Virus record (IMG/VR): IMGVR_UViG_3300049737_000217
Coordinates: 1-22,026 of that record
DNA from: a virus
DNA: 22,026 bases
Strand: one strand, 5' to 3'
The position numbers and the translations under genes were made by a program. Under the pieces are notes generated by a model. The model saw only the letters and a program-made list of their open reading frames with translations. It ran no database searches and had not been told where the DNA came from. This document shows positions 1 through 6,777 of the stretch, one piece after another (position 1 is the first letter of the stretch; each line of letters opens with the position of its first letter).

Positions 1-289
1 CCAATGCCTCTTCATCTGTAGCCTTGATCTGCCTCATTCTCTCAGTCATCTCTTTAGAATTGTCAAATACTTGCTTAACATTTCTAGTAAAGACCTTGTG
101 CAGTTTAGTTGCCAGTTCTAGGTAAAATGAATCAGTTATAATCTCATTCTGAGCATATCTTTTACTGGCTAAGATTCTTTGTTGTTTGAATAACTTATCT
201 AGGGTTCTAGTGAGATTACCACTTAACTTAGCGTATAATCTTAATGATTCTCTGTAATACTTGCGTTTATCTATCTTTACTTTAGCCAT
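1..289 (-). CDS. Partial head-associated protein (N-terminal 96 residues)
   Basis: This reading frame opens with ATG at 289 and runs off the left edge without a stop, so only the N-terminus is visible. The visible part is highly basic and helical: it begins MAKVKIDKRKYYRES and contains many Lys/Arg and Leu residues with no membrane segment. It overlaps the end of the HNH gene by 13 bp, consistent with the tight coupling seen elsewhere. A gene directly after portal in HK97-like phages is often a minor head (SPP1 gp7/Mu gpF-like) protein or the head maturation protease. The lysine-rich helical start fits a minor head protein better, but I see no diagnostic motif. The family call is inference from position. 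Confidence 0.55.
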   Translation of the reverse strand, partial: MAKVKIDKRKYYRESLRLYAKLSGNLTRTLDKLFKQQRILASKRYAQNEIITDSFYLELATKLHKVFTRNVKQVFDNSKEMTERMRQIKATDEEAL

Positions 290-558
290 TGCAGTGTTTC
301 ATTTAAGAGTTCAGTCTGAGTGCCAAAGGTTTGAGTGAACCATAAAGGATTCTGATGATACGATTCTTTTGATGTTCTGTGATGATATGGACAGAGTGGA
401 ATTACATTGAAATGACTTGATCGTTTTCCCATAGCTCCACTTGAAATATGATGAAGTTCTGCTGGTGTATCATAGTGACCCAGCTTTCTACACGCAATAC
501 AACCTAATTCTGCAACTTTTTGCATATGTTTCTTCTCTGCCAATGTTTTGGACTTCAT
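277..558 (-). CDS. HNH endonuclease, RecA-dependent nuclease (Ref)-like
   Basis: This 93-residue protein carries a compact HNH/treble-clef core: CIACRKLG with two cysteines, ELHHISSG with the His pair, and IPLCPYHHRTS supplying the second metal-binding set. The spacing and the G-K-R-S-H element between the motifs resemble the phage P1 Ref family of HNH nucleases, which cut DNA near RecA filaments. HNH proteins beside terminase and portal are also known partners of packaging in HK97-like phages. An upstream in-frame ATG at 597 would overlap the portal gene by 29 bp. The ATG at 558 is preferred because AAGAAAG lies just upstream and overlaps the portal stop codon. Nuclease identity is well supported; whether it serves packaging or recombination is open. 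Confidence 0.85.
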   Translation of the reverse strand: MKSKTLAEKKHMQKVAELGCIACRKLGHYDTPAELHHISSGAMGKRSSHFNVIPLCPYHHRTSKESYHQNPLWFTQTFGTQTELLNETLQWLK

Positions 559-568
559 TATAACTTTC

Positions 569-2704
569 TTAGTCTTTAGAAGATAAAGGGTGTCCACTTG
601 GCAATAAGTCTAAGTCAAACTTGCCACCTGAAAATTTACCTGTTCTCACAGCAGATAAAAAAGCATTAACTCTAGCAAACGCCCATCTATCCTCGCCACC
701 TTGCTGTCTAACTGATGGTCTGACAGATTGAGGGTTAGTTCTATAAGCGCCTATGCCTCTCTTAAATACACGAGCCAACATACCCACAGTCACTTTCTTT
801 CCCTTTTTATCTCCATGCTTTTTATTGTGTTCTTCTACTTTATCCTCTAATGCTTTTAGAGTAGAGCCTGTCACTCCAGCAACCTTTTCTTCCAGCTCAA
901 GGTCTATATTCTTATTTCTTTCTCTTTCAATCTGATTCCTTTTCTTAGTAGACCAGCTAAATCCTGCATCTCCACCCCACAGCGCCCATGCGATTCTACC
1001 TGCTGATGGATAACCTTTCTCTCCTTGATTAAACCCTTGTCCTTGTTTATCGACTTCATGTCTTGAAAAGAAACTATACATTCTTAAAACAGTATCTACT
1101 GATAAGGATTCTTTATTAACGAGTTGATTAGCTCGTGCAACACCTACTGATGTTCCACCTCTATTAAACTCTTTACGCCAATTTAAGCCTCTCTGAGCCT
1201 CTGATGCCATGCTATCAGTTGGTTTTGTATCAATATCGCTTAATGCTTTACCATCTGCTAGTAATGATTCATATTCTCTATGGGTCTTGCAAGGCATGTA
1301 AACTGTTTGACCATCTCTATCATGAGAGTGTATGCCCTGACAACCTATCTCTTCTGCTCGTTCTTCTGCCTCTTCTTCTGTGGTAAAGGTATCAACATCT
1401 ACCCTTGCTTTAGTTCCATAGGCTAGATCATAGAGTTTCTCGTTATCATCATCTTCCAGTGGAGTATCATCATCTTTCTCACCTATTGGGAATAGATTAG
1501 ATGGTATATATAACTCATCAGCGCCATCAATAGGTTCTAGTCCTAGTTTCTCCCTAGCCTCGTTTCTAGTAATAATACCTGCTGTTACTGCCTGACTTAC
1601 ATCTAAATACACTTGTTTGGTCTTTTCTGCCATAGCAGGAATACTGTCTAAGTCGTATTTGATATGGATATCCTCATTGTATAGAGGCGTTAAGAATTCA
1701 TTTAGATCAGACTCTACTCTTGTGAGCAAAGGTATAATGGTTTCTTCATACATACCTAGTTTAGCTGTTTCCATGTTGCTGTATGTATTAGCCTCAGGTA
1801 TTCCAAGCATCTGAGCTGGAACACCAAACGCCAATGCTATCTCTCTTGCAGATAGGTTTAGCAGTTCTAAGAAGTCCATATCTTTAGGGTTTAGTCCTAA
1901 TTGCTTGTATTCAAAGTTGCCCTCTAACAACATAGGTCTGCCTGAGTTATGAGAGCCTTGAAATCTAAATTCTAAGTCCTCTAACAATCTTGCTCTTTGG
2001 TCATCTGTCAATGATGCACTAGCGCCTGTTTCATCTGTTGGCTCGAACTTCAACATACCACTAGGCGTACAACCATTCTTTAGTAACGCTACATTGTGCA
2101 GTCCAGCTAAGTTGTGCTGATCTACATTGTAAGCACTAGCCATTAAAGGTGATAAACCATAGTAATCATCTAGTGGCGACCATAGTTTAATTTGTTTTAT
2201 TTGTGATTGACCTGTTGTTTGGTCTACTGGATATGAATTAGTAACCATTCCATTGATAATATAATCGTATTGAGCAGGTATGATGCTGTTACTAGCCTTA
2301 ATCTCCATGCGATCAGGTCTTAATAGATATAATTCTTTTGGTGGTGTAAAGTTTTCAGAATCTCTAAGTAAATAAGAGTTTCCTGATATTAATAGATATG
2401 AATACAAAGATGCAAAGTATTCTACTCCACTTTGTAGAGGATTAGGTCTTTCTAATAAAGATAATAGCTCATGAGATTCTAACTTCTCATCACCTTGATA
2501 TACACATAACTTAACAGCACTTGATGAATCTGCTATTAGTTTTACGCATCTGTGTACTATCGCATTGTCTTGATATCCCTCTTTAGCATAAGACTTGTAT
2601 GTCTTGTTAGTCTTACCTGCATAGGCATCTAACTTGTTAATCATTATCTTTGGAGCATCTTTTTTGCTCATCTTCTGCTTTTTAAAAATATCAAATAATC
2701 CCAT
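569..2704 (-). CDS. Portal protein fused to C-terminal phage polyprotein-type domains
   Basis: The first ~430 residues look like an HK97-family portal, the dodecameric ring through which DNA enters and leaves the head. Typical features are the DNAIVHRCVKLIADS segment, LLERPNP, the KLWSPLDDYYGLSPL clip-region motif and ALAFGVPAQMLGIP. After an acidic linker (DDDTPLEDDDNE) the protein, 711 residues in all, continues far beyond the usual ~400-450. One extra block contains RGLNWRKEFNRGGTSVGVARA, SFFSRHEVDK and SAGRIAWALWGGDAG. A second contains VTVGMLARVFKRGIGAYRTN and WAFARVNAFL, like the DUF5824 type. Such domains occur in phage polyvalent proteins. The start at 2704 is chosen over 2740 because GAGG sits five bases upstream and the alternative overlaps terL by 29 bp. 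Confidence 0.9.
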   Translation of the reverse strand: MGLFDIFKKQKMSKKDAPKIMINKLDAYAGKTNKTYKSYAKEGYQDNAIVHRCVKLIADSSSAVKLCVYQGDEKLESHELLSLLERPNPLQSGVEYFASLYSYLLISGNSYLLRDSENFTPPKELYLLRPDRMEIKASNSIIPAQYDYIINGMVTNSYPVDQTTGQSQIKQIKLWSPLDDYYGLSPLMASAYNVDQHNLAGLHNVALLKNGCTPSGMLKFEPTDETGASASLTDDQRARLLEDLEFRFQGSHNSGRPMLLEGNFEYKQLGLNPKDMDFLELLNLSAREIALAFGVPAQMLGIPEANTYSNMETAKLGMYEETIIPLLTRVESDLNEFLTPLYNEDIHIKYDLDSIPAMAEKTKQVYLDVSQAVTAGIITRNEAREKLGLEPIDGADELYIPSNLFPIGEKDDDTPLEDDDNEKLYDLAYGTKARVDVDTFTTEEEAEERAEEIGCQGIHSHDRDGQTVYMPCKTHREYESLLADGKALSDIDTKPTDSMASEAQRGLNWRKEFNRGGTSVGVARANQLVNKESLSVDTVLRMYSFFSRHEVDKQGQGFNQGEKGYPSAGRIAWALWGGDAGFSWSTKKRNQIERERNKNIDLELEEKVAGVTGSTLKALEDKVEEHNKKHGDKKGKKVTVGMLARVFKRGIGAYRTNPQSVRPSVRQQGGEDRWAFARVNAFLSAVRTGKFSGGKFDLDLLPSGHPLSSKD

Positions 2705-2711
2705 GTAGTCC

Positions 2712-4001
2712 TCAACTAATTCTAAATACTGCTTTACCACTATTCTGTAAAGATGATAACGCCCAAACTAAAGCATCAATTCTGTCATCATGTTGTGATT
2801 TTACACTAATACCAGTGAATTGGCACATTTGTTCTTCTAATTCTTTAAATACATTCATATGATGTACTCGACCTTGTTCATAGAGTGCTGATATGGGTTC
2901 TGCTCTAACCATCTTACCTCTACTTGCTCTAACGCTTGTGTAAGGTATTGTTTCATCTTGTGTACGCAAAAGTCTTTCAATTAGATCACCACCATTATTA
3001 ACCTCTGCTACTATCCTATCGCACTCATATCTTTTATACAAATCTATAGCTGTTTTGACCCATATATCAGGACTGGATATCTGACTAGAATCATTAAGGA
3101 TATAGAAGTGATTATTCTCATCTCTACCTGCAACTATTATTCCAGTTTCATCTGAGTCTTTGTTGCTAGTTACAGCAGGGTCAATGGCAACTACTATTCT
3201 CTGTAGTGTTGGGTGGGAATTTAACCTTGCCTGTTCTATATCTTTATAATTAAACAGCGCACCCTCTACATCTTCAAGAATCTCACCATAGATTTCTTGT
3301 CTGCCAATGCGAGTACCCTCGTATCTTTCTTTAAACATTTCAACAGTTGACTGAGCCAAGTTGTCTACATTCTCAAAGGTAGAGCCTTTTATGACCTCAA
3401 CATCATCTCTTTTTGCAAGTTCTCTTATCAGTGGTATGGGTCTTGGTGTAGTGGTTATTATGCACTTAGGGTTATCTCCTATTCTTAGCGCCATGATTAA
3501 GTTATCAAACGCCTCTCTGTAGTTCCAAGATGCTAACTCATCACACCATGCTCTTGAGATGTTTAGTCCTCTAAGTCGATCATAGGACTCAGCAGGAACG
3601 CCAACAATCGTTGAGCCATTGTAAAAGGTTATGGTGCTGTCTGACTTGTTGTAGCCTTTATCTGATAAGAGTTCAGGTGGAATAATCTTTATTAATCCTG
3701 ATTCACCTGCAAAGACTACTCTCTTTAAATCTCCATAGGTAGGCGCTACTACTGCTGTAGTTACACCAGCATTTAGTAAACAGTATTCTATAAGGTCATA
3801 ACTGCCACTGAGAGTCTTGCCAAATCCTCTACCAGCAATGATTAGATGTATATTGTATTTAGGGTCTTTTGAGATAATCTGTTTATCTCTTGCTTTATCC
3901 CACCATTCAATGAGCAAGTTCAGTGCTATCTGATTCTGAGAGCCTATGATCTCGAATTCTCTGTGCCAATTCTTTGAATCGTTGGTTTTCTTCTGTAGCA
4001 T
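2712..4001 (-). CDS. terL: Terminase large subunit
   Basis: This 429-residue DNA-packaging motor has an N-terminal ATPase and a C-terminal RNase H-like nuclease. Walker A is AGRGFGKT at about residues 56-63 and Walker B is AWCDELA with D154/E155. The nuclease carboxylates are likely D274 (VVAIDPAV), E333 (VAEVNNGG) and the D405/D409 pair (HDDRIDALVW). Length and motif spacing match the phage large terminases of the COG5323 type. The start at 4001 is backed by AGAGG six bases upstream and gives a 95-bp overlap with terS. Dropping to a later start would remove part of the adenine-binding region before Walker A. The stop TGA is embedded in the Shine-Dalgarno of portal, linking their translation. 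Confidence 0.96.
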   Translation of the reverse strand: MLQKKTNDSKNWHREFEIIGSQNQIALNLLIEWWDKARDKQIISKDPKYNIHLIIAGRGFGKTLSGSYDLIEYCLLNAGVTTAVVAPTYGDLKRVVFAGESGLIKIIPPELLSDKGYNKSDSTITFYNGSTIVGVPAESYDRLRGLNISRAWCDELASWNYREAFDNLIMALRIGDNPKCIITTTPRPIPLIRELAKRDDVEVIKGSTFENVDNLAQSTVEMFKERYEGTRIGRQEIYGEILEDVEGALFNYKDIEQARLNSHPTLQRIVVAIDPAVTSNKDSDETGIIVAGRDENNHFYILNDSSQISSPDIWVKTAIDLYKRYECDRIVAEVNNGGDLIERLLRTQDETIPYTSVRASRGKMVRAEPISALYEQGRVHHMNVFKELEEQMCQFTGISVKSQHDDRIDALVWALSSLQNSGKAVFRIS

Positions 4002-4290
4002 CTTTAACCTCTATGGTCTGCGTTTCTTTCCAGTTAGCCTGAGTCTTTAGCCAAAATATACTTGCTGTTACTGCCTCTCTACCCTCACCAGTAGCCATTC
4101 TAAAGAGATTCTGAGCAACCTTAGTATTAGCCTCTGCCTTGCCAGTGTTAAGCTCATCTTGATAGTATTTATACAGGGTAGGTTTACTGATCTTAAGTAC
4201 AGAACATATCTGCTCATGAGTTATGCCAAGACCTGATAACATAGTTACCATATCTGACTTTTCTGCATCTTTGTTTACTATTTTAGGCAT
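3907..4290 (-). CDS. terS: Terminase small subunit (HTH DNA-recognition subunit)
   Basis: This 127-residue protein has an N-terminal helix-turn-helix (about residues 18-42: LGITHEQICSVLKISKPTLYK) followed by YYQDELNTGKAEANTKVAQNL and FRMATGEG, then AVTASIFWLKTQANWKE. This signature is common in small-terminase-like HTH proteins next to terL in alphaproteobacterial phages. It would recognise the packaging site and load TerL. AAGGA lies just before the ATG. It is the first gene after the terminator at 4313-4342, so it should be transcribed from its own promoter in the 4291-4312 gap or by anti-terminated read-through. Its last 31 codons overlap terL in another frame. Confidence 0.88.
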   Translation of the reverse strand: MPKIVNKDAEKSDMVTMLSGLGITHEQICSVLKISKPTLYKYYQDELNTGKAEANTKVAQNLFRMATGEGREAVTASIFWLKTQANWKETQTIEVKDATEENQRFKELAQRIRDHRLSESDSTELAH

Positions 4291-4312
4291 ATATCCTTTT
4301 TATACAGTAAAT

Positions 4313-4342
4313 AAAAAAAAAGAGCAACCATTTGGCTACTCT
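4313..4342 (-). terminator. Rho-independent terminator between early operon and terS
   Basis: On the minus strand AGAGTAGCC, loop AAAT and GGTTGCTCT form a 9-bp stem with a T-G and a G-T wobble, followed by nine T residues. It lies 3' of the 71-residue gene and 5' of terS, so it should end the leftward early transcript. Any late read-through into the packaging genes would need anti-termination or a promoter downstream of it. Confidence 0.88.
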
Positions 4343-4363
4343 TCTTCTTAGGGAGAATTGATT

Positions 4364-4579
4364 TTATTGTTTTATGCAAACTGAATCATCAAACCCTGAC
4401 TCTTTTCTTGCATCAAGTAAGTTTCTAGCATAAGTTTTATATCTTTTATCAGTAGAAGATATTATACCCAAAATACCAATCTTGTCTTTATTGTTAAGAC
4501 AACCTAATAATCTTCTGTTGCTATGAGAATCAATCCAATCAGTAGTTTCTTGATCTAAAGTAGTTCTGATTTTTTCCAT
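4364..4579 (-). CDS. Small hypothetical protein (71 aa)
   Basis: I do not recognise this protein. It begins MEKIRTTLDQETTDWIDS, ends in SVCIKQ, is mixed-charge and soluble, and has no membrane segment. Its ATG is preceded by GAGG with an 8-base spacing inside the sequence TAACGAGAAACGAGG, which also precedes the next gene upstream (65 aa) at exactly the same spacing. It is the last gene of the leftward early operon, directly before the strong terminator. Coding status rests on the shared ribosome-binding leader, the uninterrupted frame and its position; function is unknown. Confidence 0.7.
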   Translation of the reverse strand: MEKIRTTLDQETTDWIDSHSNRRLLGCLNNKDKIGILGIISSTDKRYKTYARNLLDARKESGFDDSVCIKQ

Positions 4580-4587
4580 GTTTTTAT

Positions 4588-4602
4588 CCTCGTTTCTCGT
4601 TA
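4588..4602 (-). repeat. Repeated ribosome-binding leader, copy 1
   Basis: TAACGAGAAACGAGG is identical to the copy at 4859-4873 and ends in GAGG, eight bases before the ATG at 4579. It contains an internal ACGAG-AA-ACGAG tandem. It probably acts as a duplicated translation initiation leader. Confidence 0.75.
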
Positions 4603-4652
4603 ATTTTTTGTTTTGGGTGGTTTAAGTGACACCCACACCATTAATTATTTGT

Positions 4653-4850
4653 TTATCTGTTGTTATGATTTGTACTATTTACAATATCGTTCAATTTTTT
4701 AACAAAAATTTTAGCCTCTGCCTCTGTTCTAAAATTAATAAGAGAGCCATTTTCAGTTAAATATTCCTCGTTAGTGTAATGATTAATAGTAATCAACCAG
4801 TTATCCTCATCACTACCCATCATTACTTTAAAAGTTTTTTTGTCATACAT
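4653..4850 (-). CDS. Small hypothetical protein (65 aa)
   Basis: I do not recognise this protein. It starts MYDKKTFKVMMGSDEDNW and contains ITINHYTNEEYL and EAEAKIFVKKLNDIVN. The pattern of alternating beta-like strands followed by an amphipathic helix suggests a small alpha/beta fold. It has no transmembrane segment or cysteines. The GAGG of the repeated 15-base leader lies 8 bases before its ATG. It is the first gene downstream of the candidate promoter at 4906-4933, so it and the 71-aa gene could be expressed separately from the helicase upstream. Confidence 0.72.
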   Translation of the reverse strand: MYDKKTFKVMMGSDEDNWLITINHYTNEEYLTENGSLINFRTEAEAKIFVKKLNDIVNSTNHNNR

Positions 4851-4858
4851 ATTATTTT

Positions 4859-4873
4859 CCTCGTTTCTCGTTA
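4859..4873 (-). repeat. Repeated ribosome-binding leader, copy 2
   Basis: Second perfect copy of TAACGAGAAACGAGG, again with GAGG eight bases before the start codon (ATG at 4850). The flanking bases are not conserved, so the repeat is limited to the leader element. Confidence 0.75.
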
Positions 4874-4905
4874 TATTTAAGAGTTTTTATCAACTCCATA
4901 TATAC

Positions 4906-4933
4906 ATATTAACATATACCCATAATGGGTCAA
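4906..4933 (-). promoter_or_regulatory. Candidate leftward promoter with palindromic operator
   Basis: The minus strand reads TTGACC, a 16-base gap, then TAATAT, a plausible sigma70-type promoter. The perfect palindrome ACCCAT-A-ATGGGT at 4918-4930 overlaps the -35 box. The stretch CATTATGGGTATATGTTAAT closely resembles the elements at 12634 and 13826 in front of rightward genes. It lies in the 125-bp gap between the helicase and the 65-aa gene and points at the latter. The palindrome is likely a repressor or activator site; the protein that binds it is not shown by the sequence. Confidence 0.6.
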
Positions 4934-4975
4934 CATATATTTACAATTATTTGCAATTATTTACATTAGTATTTG

Positions 4976-5842
4976 CTAATATATAAACCCTGTATCTTCA
5001 TAACATCTAGTTTGAGGGTTGAATTTAAGGGTACACTCACCAATAGAGCCTTGTATGGTATCTTCTCTGACCTTACATATCCTGACTTGTGTTACATGGT
5101 TCTCAAAATCTCTTGTAACAATGGCTATGGTATCTCCTTTATTGTTGAACATTGCTCCACCACTAATATCATAGGCACTCTTGACTTCAAACTTGCCCTC
5201 TGCATTTCTGATCTGCTTGGTTGGGTGCGCTACAAGGAATGTTATGGTGTTAGTTTCTCGGTTAAATCTTTTGATCTTACTGATTAGCATACTGATATGC
5301 TCATCTTCTCTTAGGGTTCTCATAGGACTCAGCTCGTTGTATGGGTCGATTAGCAATCCATCTATGCTGTAGTTGTCTACGCAAAACTTGGCTCTTTCTA
5401 AAATCCAGTCAACATCAGGGAGTCCACCTTTTCTATCTACAAAGAAGAAATGTTCTTGTATAAATGCCAGTGCCTCTACAACTTCGTTTTCTGTGGCTCT
5501 GTTTGGGAATACTGAGGCAAAGGGTTTGTGCAGATATTTCTCTATAACCCTCTGTAGGTTAACACCTAGCTCACTCTCAGGAGAGAATAACAAAAACTTC
5601 ATATTATCGCTTTTGGCTAATCTCATCATGATGTCCAATGTTAGTGAACTCTTGCCTGAGTTTGGTGTTCCAGTGAATATGTTAAAACTTGGTTTTAATA
5701 TCTTTAAATAAGGTTCTAGGTCTTTGAAACCTACACTGTATTGCTTGAATGTCTTACCAGCATATAAATCCATAACATCTGTATATAAATCTCTTGCTGT
5801 GTAAATCCCATCTATTTTTAGCTCGTTTTTTTTATCTGTCAT
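4976..5842 (-). CDS. Replicative DNA helicase, Twinkle/DnaB C-terminal type
   Basis: This is a RecA-fold hexameric-helicase core of about 288 residues. Walker A is GTPNSGKSS (about residues 58-66) and Walker B is LLIDPYNEL (163-171). LVAHPTKQ follows, with the sensor His at about 206, and YDISGGAMFNNKGDTI is the DnaB/Twinkle H4-like element. SPESE after the first beta strand and IEKYLHKPF also match the Twinkle/T7 gp4 C-terminal half. No zinc-binding or TOPRIM primase domain is attached, so priming must come from the host or another gene. An upstream ATG at 5881 is in frame, but the ATG at 5842 forms an ATGA overlap with the preceding 46-aa gene and is preferred. It should unwind DNA at the phage origin. 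Confidence 0.88.
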   Translation of the reverse strand: MTDKKNELKIDGIYTARDLYTDVMDLYAGKTFKQYSVGFKDLEPYLKILKPSFNIFTGTPNSGKSSLTLDIMMRLAKSDNMKFLLFSPESELGVNLQRVIEKYLHKPFASVFPNRATENEVVEALAFIQEHFFFVDRKGGLPDVDWILERAKFCVDNYSIDGLLIDPYNELSPMRTLREDEHISMLISKIKRFNRETNTITFLVAHPTKQIRNAEGKFEVKSAYDISGGAMFNNKGDTIAIVTRDFENHVTQVRICKVREDTIQGSIGECTLKFNPQTRCYEDTGFIY

Positions 5843-5979
5843 TTTTGTCTGCACCTCTTTGAGTTTGGTTTCCTTTTGCATCTGTATGTTCCATGTGAAA
5901 CATTCTTGGTTGATTTAATTAATTTACCACTGGCATCTTTTTTTGGTTTAGGTGCAGTTGGTACTGGTGATTTGCTCAT
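5839..5979 (-). CDS. Small basic protein (46 aa)
   Basis: This gene runs from ATG at 5979 to TGA at 5839 and encodes about 46 residues. The N-terminus is Pro/Lys-rich (MSKSPVPTAPKPKK) and the C-terminus strongly basic (YRCKRKPNSKRCRQK) with two cysteines. AGGA lies about nine bases before the ATG, and the stop overlaps the preferred helicase start as ATGA. The basic tail suggests nucleic acid binding. Its place between initiator and helicase raises the possibility of a helicase loader or adaptor, but no homology supports that. It could simply be a leader for helicase translation. Confidence 0.6.
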   Translation of the reverse strand: MSKSPVPTAPKPKKDASGKLIKSTKNVSHGTYRCKRKPNSKRCRQK

Positions 5980-5985
5980 AATATT

Positions 5986-6420
5986 TTATCCTGCTAAAAA
6001 GTTTCTATTTTTTTTACCTCTAATCTTAAACTCTCTTGTTTTTTGAGGTTTAGTTATATTAGTATACTGAGCAATATTTGCACATTGGTCTGTCGTTTTT
6101 TGCTCATTGGGTGTTGTTTTTTGCTCATTGGATATTCCATTGTGCAATATTTTCTCATTGGAGATATTGATAGTGTAAATGTTGTTTACTTTTAAACCAT
6201 TACTGATCTTGTTTATTTTTATAAACTTCTTCTTCTCCAGTTGTTTAATGTATGTGTTTATCGTTCTCCTGTTGCAATGACATAAAGTAGATAAATGATC
6301 TTGACTTGGAAAACAAGTGTTCTCCTCATCAGCATAATTACATAACATCATCAGCAGTAGTTTGCTGGTAGAGTTTCCAGTGTTCTGCTCACTAGCCCAT
6401 TTCAGCGCTGTGAAACTCAT
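5986..6420 (-). CDS. Replication initiator-like helix-turn-helix protein
   Basis: The first ~75 residues match the HTH_36 type of phage replication and RepO-like proteins: MSFTALKWASEQ, LLLMMLCNYADEENTCFPSQDHLSTLCHCNRRTI, then YIKQLEKKKFIKI. The rest is a low-complexity Asn/Lys/Thr-rich tail that includes the repeat NEQKTTPNEQKTT. In DNA that tail is a set of iterons (6071-6161), the same arrangement as lambda O, whose gene contains the origin. It is coupled to the upstream regulator by ATGA at its start and lies before the helicase. It probably binds the origin and recruits the helicase. The HTH is clear; the initiator role is inferred from context. Confidence 0.72.
   Translation of the reverse strand: MSFTALKWASEQNTGNSTSKLLLMMLCNYADEENTCFPSQDHLSTLCHCNRRTINTYIKQLEKKKFIKINKISNGLKVNNIYTINISNEKILHNGISNEQKTTPNEQKTTDQCANIAQYTNITKPQKTREFKIRGKKNRNFLAG
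6071..6161. repeat. Iteron array inside the initiator gene (candidate origin)
   Basis: Four copies of TTTGCTCATTGG or close variants start at 6077, 6099, 6120 and 6150. The middle two belong to a 21-bp tandem (6091-6111 and 6112-6132) differing at two positions. The outer two belong to an 18-bp direct repeat, GCAATATTTGCACATTGG at 6071 and a 16/18 match at 6144. The surrounding DNA is AT-rich. Tandem sites of ~21 bp, two helical turns, inside an initiator gene are the classic form of a theta-type phage origin. Confidence 0.7.
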
Positions 6421-6605
6421 TTTAAGTAGAAATCATTTGGCTCTACAGTACCCTCAGTAACATGATAAATTTTAACCATATTGTCTTTTGTTGGTATTCT
6501 AGTTCCATATTTATATTTAGACATAGTAGTTTTGGGTATACCACAATCATCACTAAATGATGCTAATGTCTTATTGTTTACATTAAGATAATCTCGTAAG
6601 TGCAT
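6417..6605 (-). CDS. XRE/Cro-like transcriptional regulator (62 aa)
   Basis: This small single-domain HTH protein contains LRDYLNVNNKTLASFSDDCGIPKTTMSKYKYGTRIPTKDNM: helix, turn with CGIP, recognition helix KTTMSKYK and the following G-x-R-x-P. This is the compact Cro/CI-like layout. An upstream TTG would extend it by 16 residues. The ATG at 6605 is preceded by AAAGGA at good spacing and is preferred. It is the first gene of the leftward operon, is coupled to the initiator by ATGA, and faces the divergent control region. It is a strong candidate for the protein that binds the repeated operators, although that assignment is inference. No large CI-type repressor is visible nearby. Confidence 0.8.
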   Translation of the reverse strand: MHLRDYLNVNNKTLASFSDDCGIPKTTMSKYKYGTRIPTKDNMVKIYHVTEGTVEPNDFYLK

Positions 6606-6664
6606 ATTAATCCTTTGTTTATTGTTAATTATTGCATATTCCTTTAGAAACAATGCTTGGAGAA

Positions 6665-6693
6665 ATCATAATTTATATGACCCATATTGTCAA
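6665..6693 (-). promoter_or_regulatory. Leftward early promoter, near-consensus sigma70
   Basis: The minus strand has TTGACA at 6693-6688, a 17-base spacer and TATGAT at 6670-6665. That is a consensus -35 and a 5/6 match at -10 at ideal spacing. The spacer includes ATGGGTCATAT, a form of the recurrent operator motif, so a bound regulator would block RNA polymerase. Transcription would start near 6658 and reach the regulator ATG at 6605 after a ~50-base leader. Confidence 0.8.
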
Positions 6694-6700
6694 TTAAAGG

Positions 6701-6757
6701 TTGCAATTAGTTTTCATGGGTTCATAATGGGTGACAAGTTAGACAGTTTGTGTCTGA
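6701..6757 (+). promoter_or_regulatory. Candidate rightward promoter and operator
   Basis: On the plus strand TTGCAA (6701-6706) and CATAAT (6723-6728) are separated by 16 bases. The -10 merges with ATAATGGGT, a copy of the recurrent operator. Downstream at 6739-6757, TTAGACA, five bases, then TGTCTGA form an imperfect inverted repeat with one wobble pair, a likely second operator. Together these would drive the rightward recombination operon at 6778. The -10 and -35 are weaker than those of the divergent promoter, so the exact boxes are uncertain. Confidence 0.5.
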
Positions 6758-6777
6758 CATAATAAACGAGTATTGAT

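Noticed and set aside
753-1814. Plus-strand open frames of about 60 codons inside portal.
   Set aside because: They lie opposite a well-supported portal gene and encode no recognisable motif.
4614-4635. TGGGTG/CACCCA hairpin between the 65-aa and 71-aa genes as a terminator.
   Set aside because: On the transcribed strand the stem is followed by A-rich sequence, not a T tract, so it is not a convincing terminator.
6071-6161. CRISPR-like array.
   Set aside because: The repeats are about 12-21 bp, directly tandem and lack unique spacers of constant length; they lie within a coding frame and fit iterons better.
6606-6653. N-terminal extension of the XRE regulator from a TTG start at 6653.
   Set aside because: AAAGGA sits in front of ATG 6605, and the extension has no HTH homology and no ribosome-binding site.
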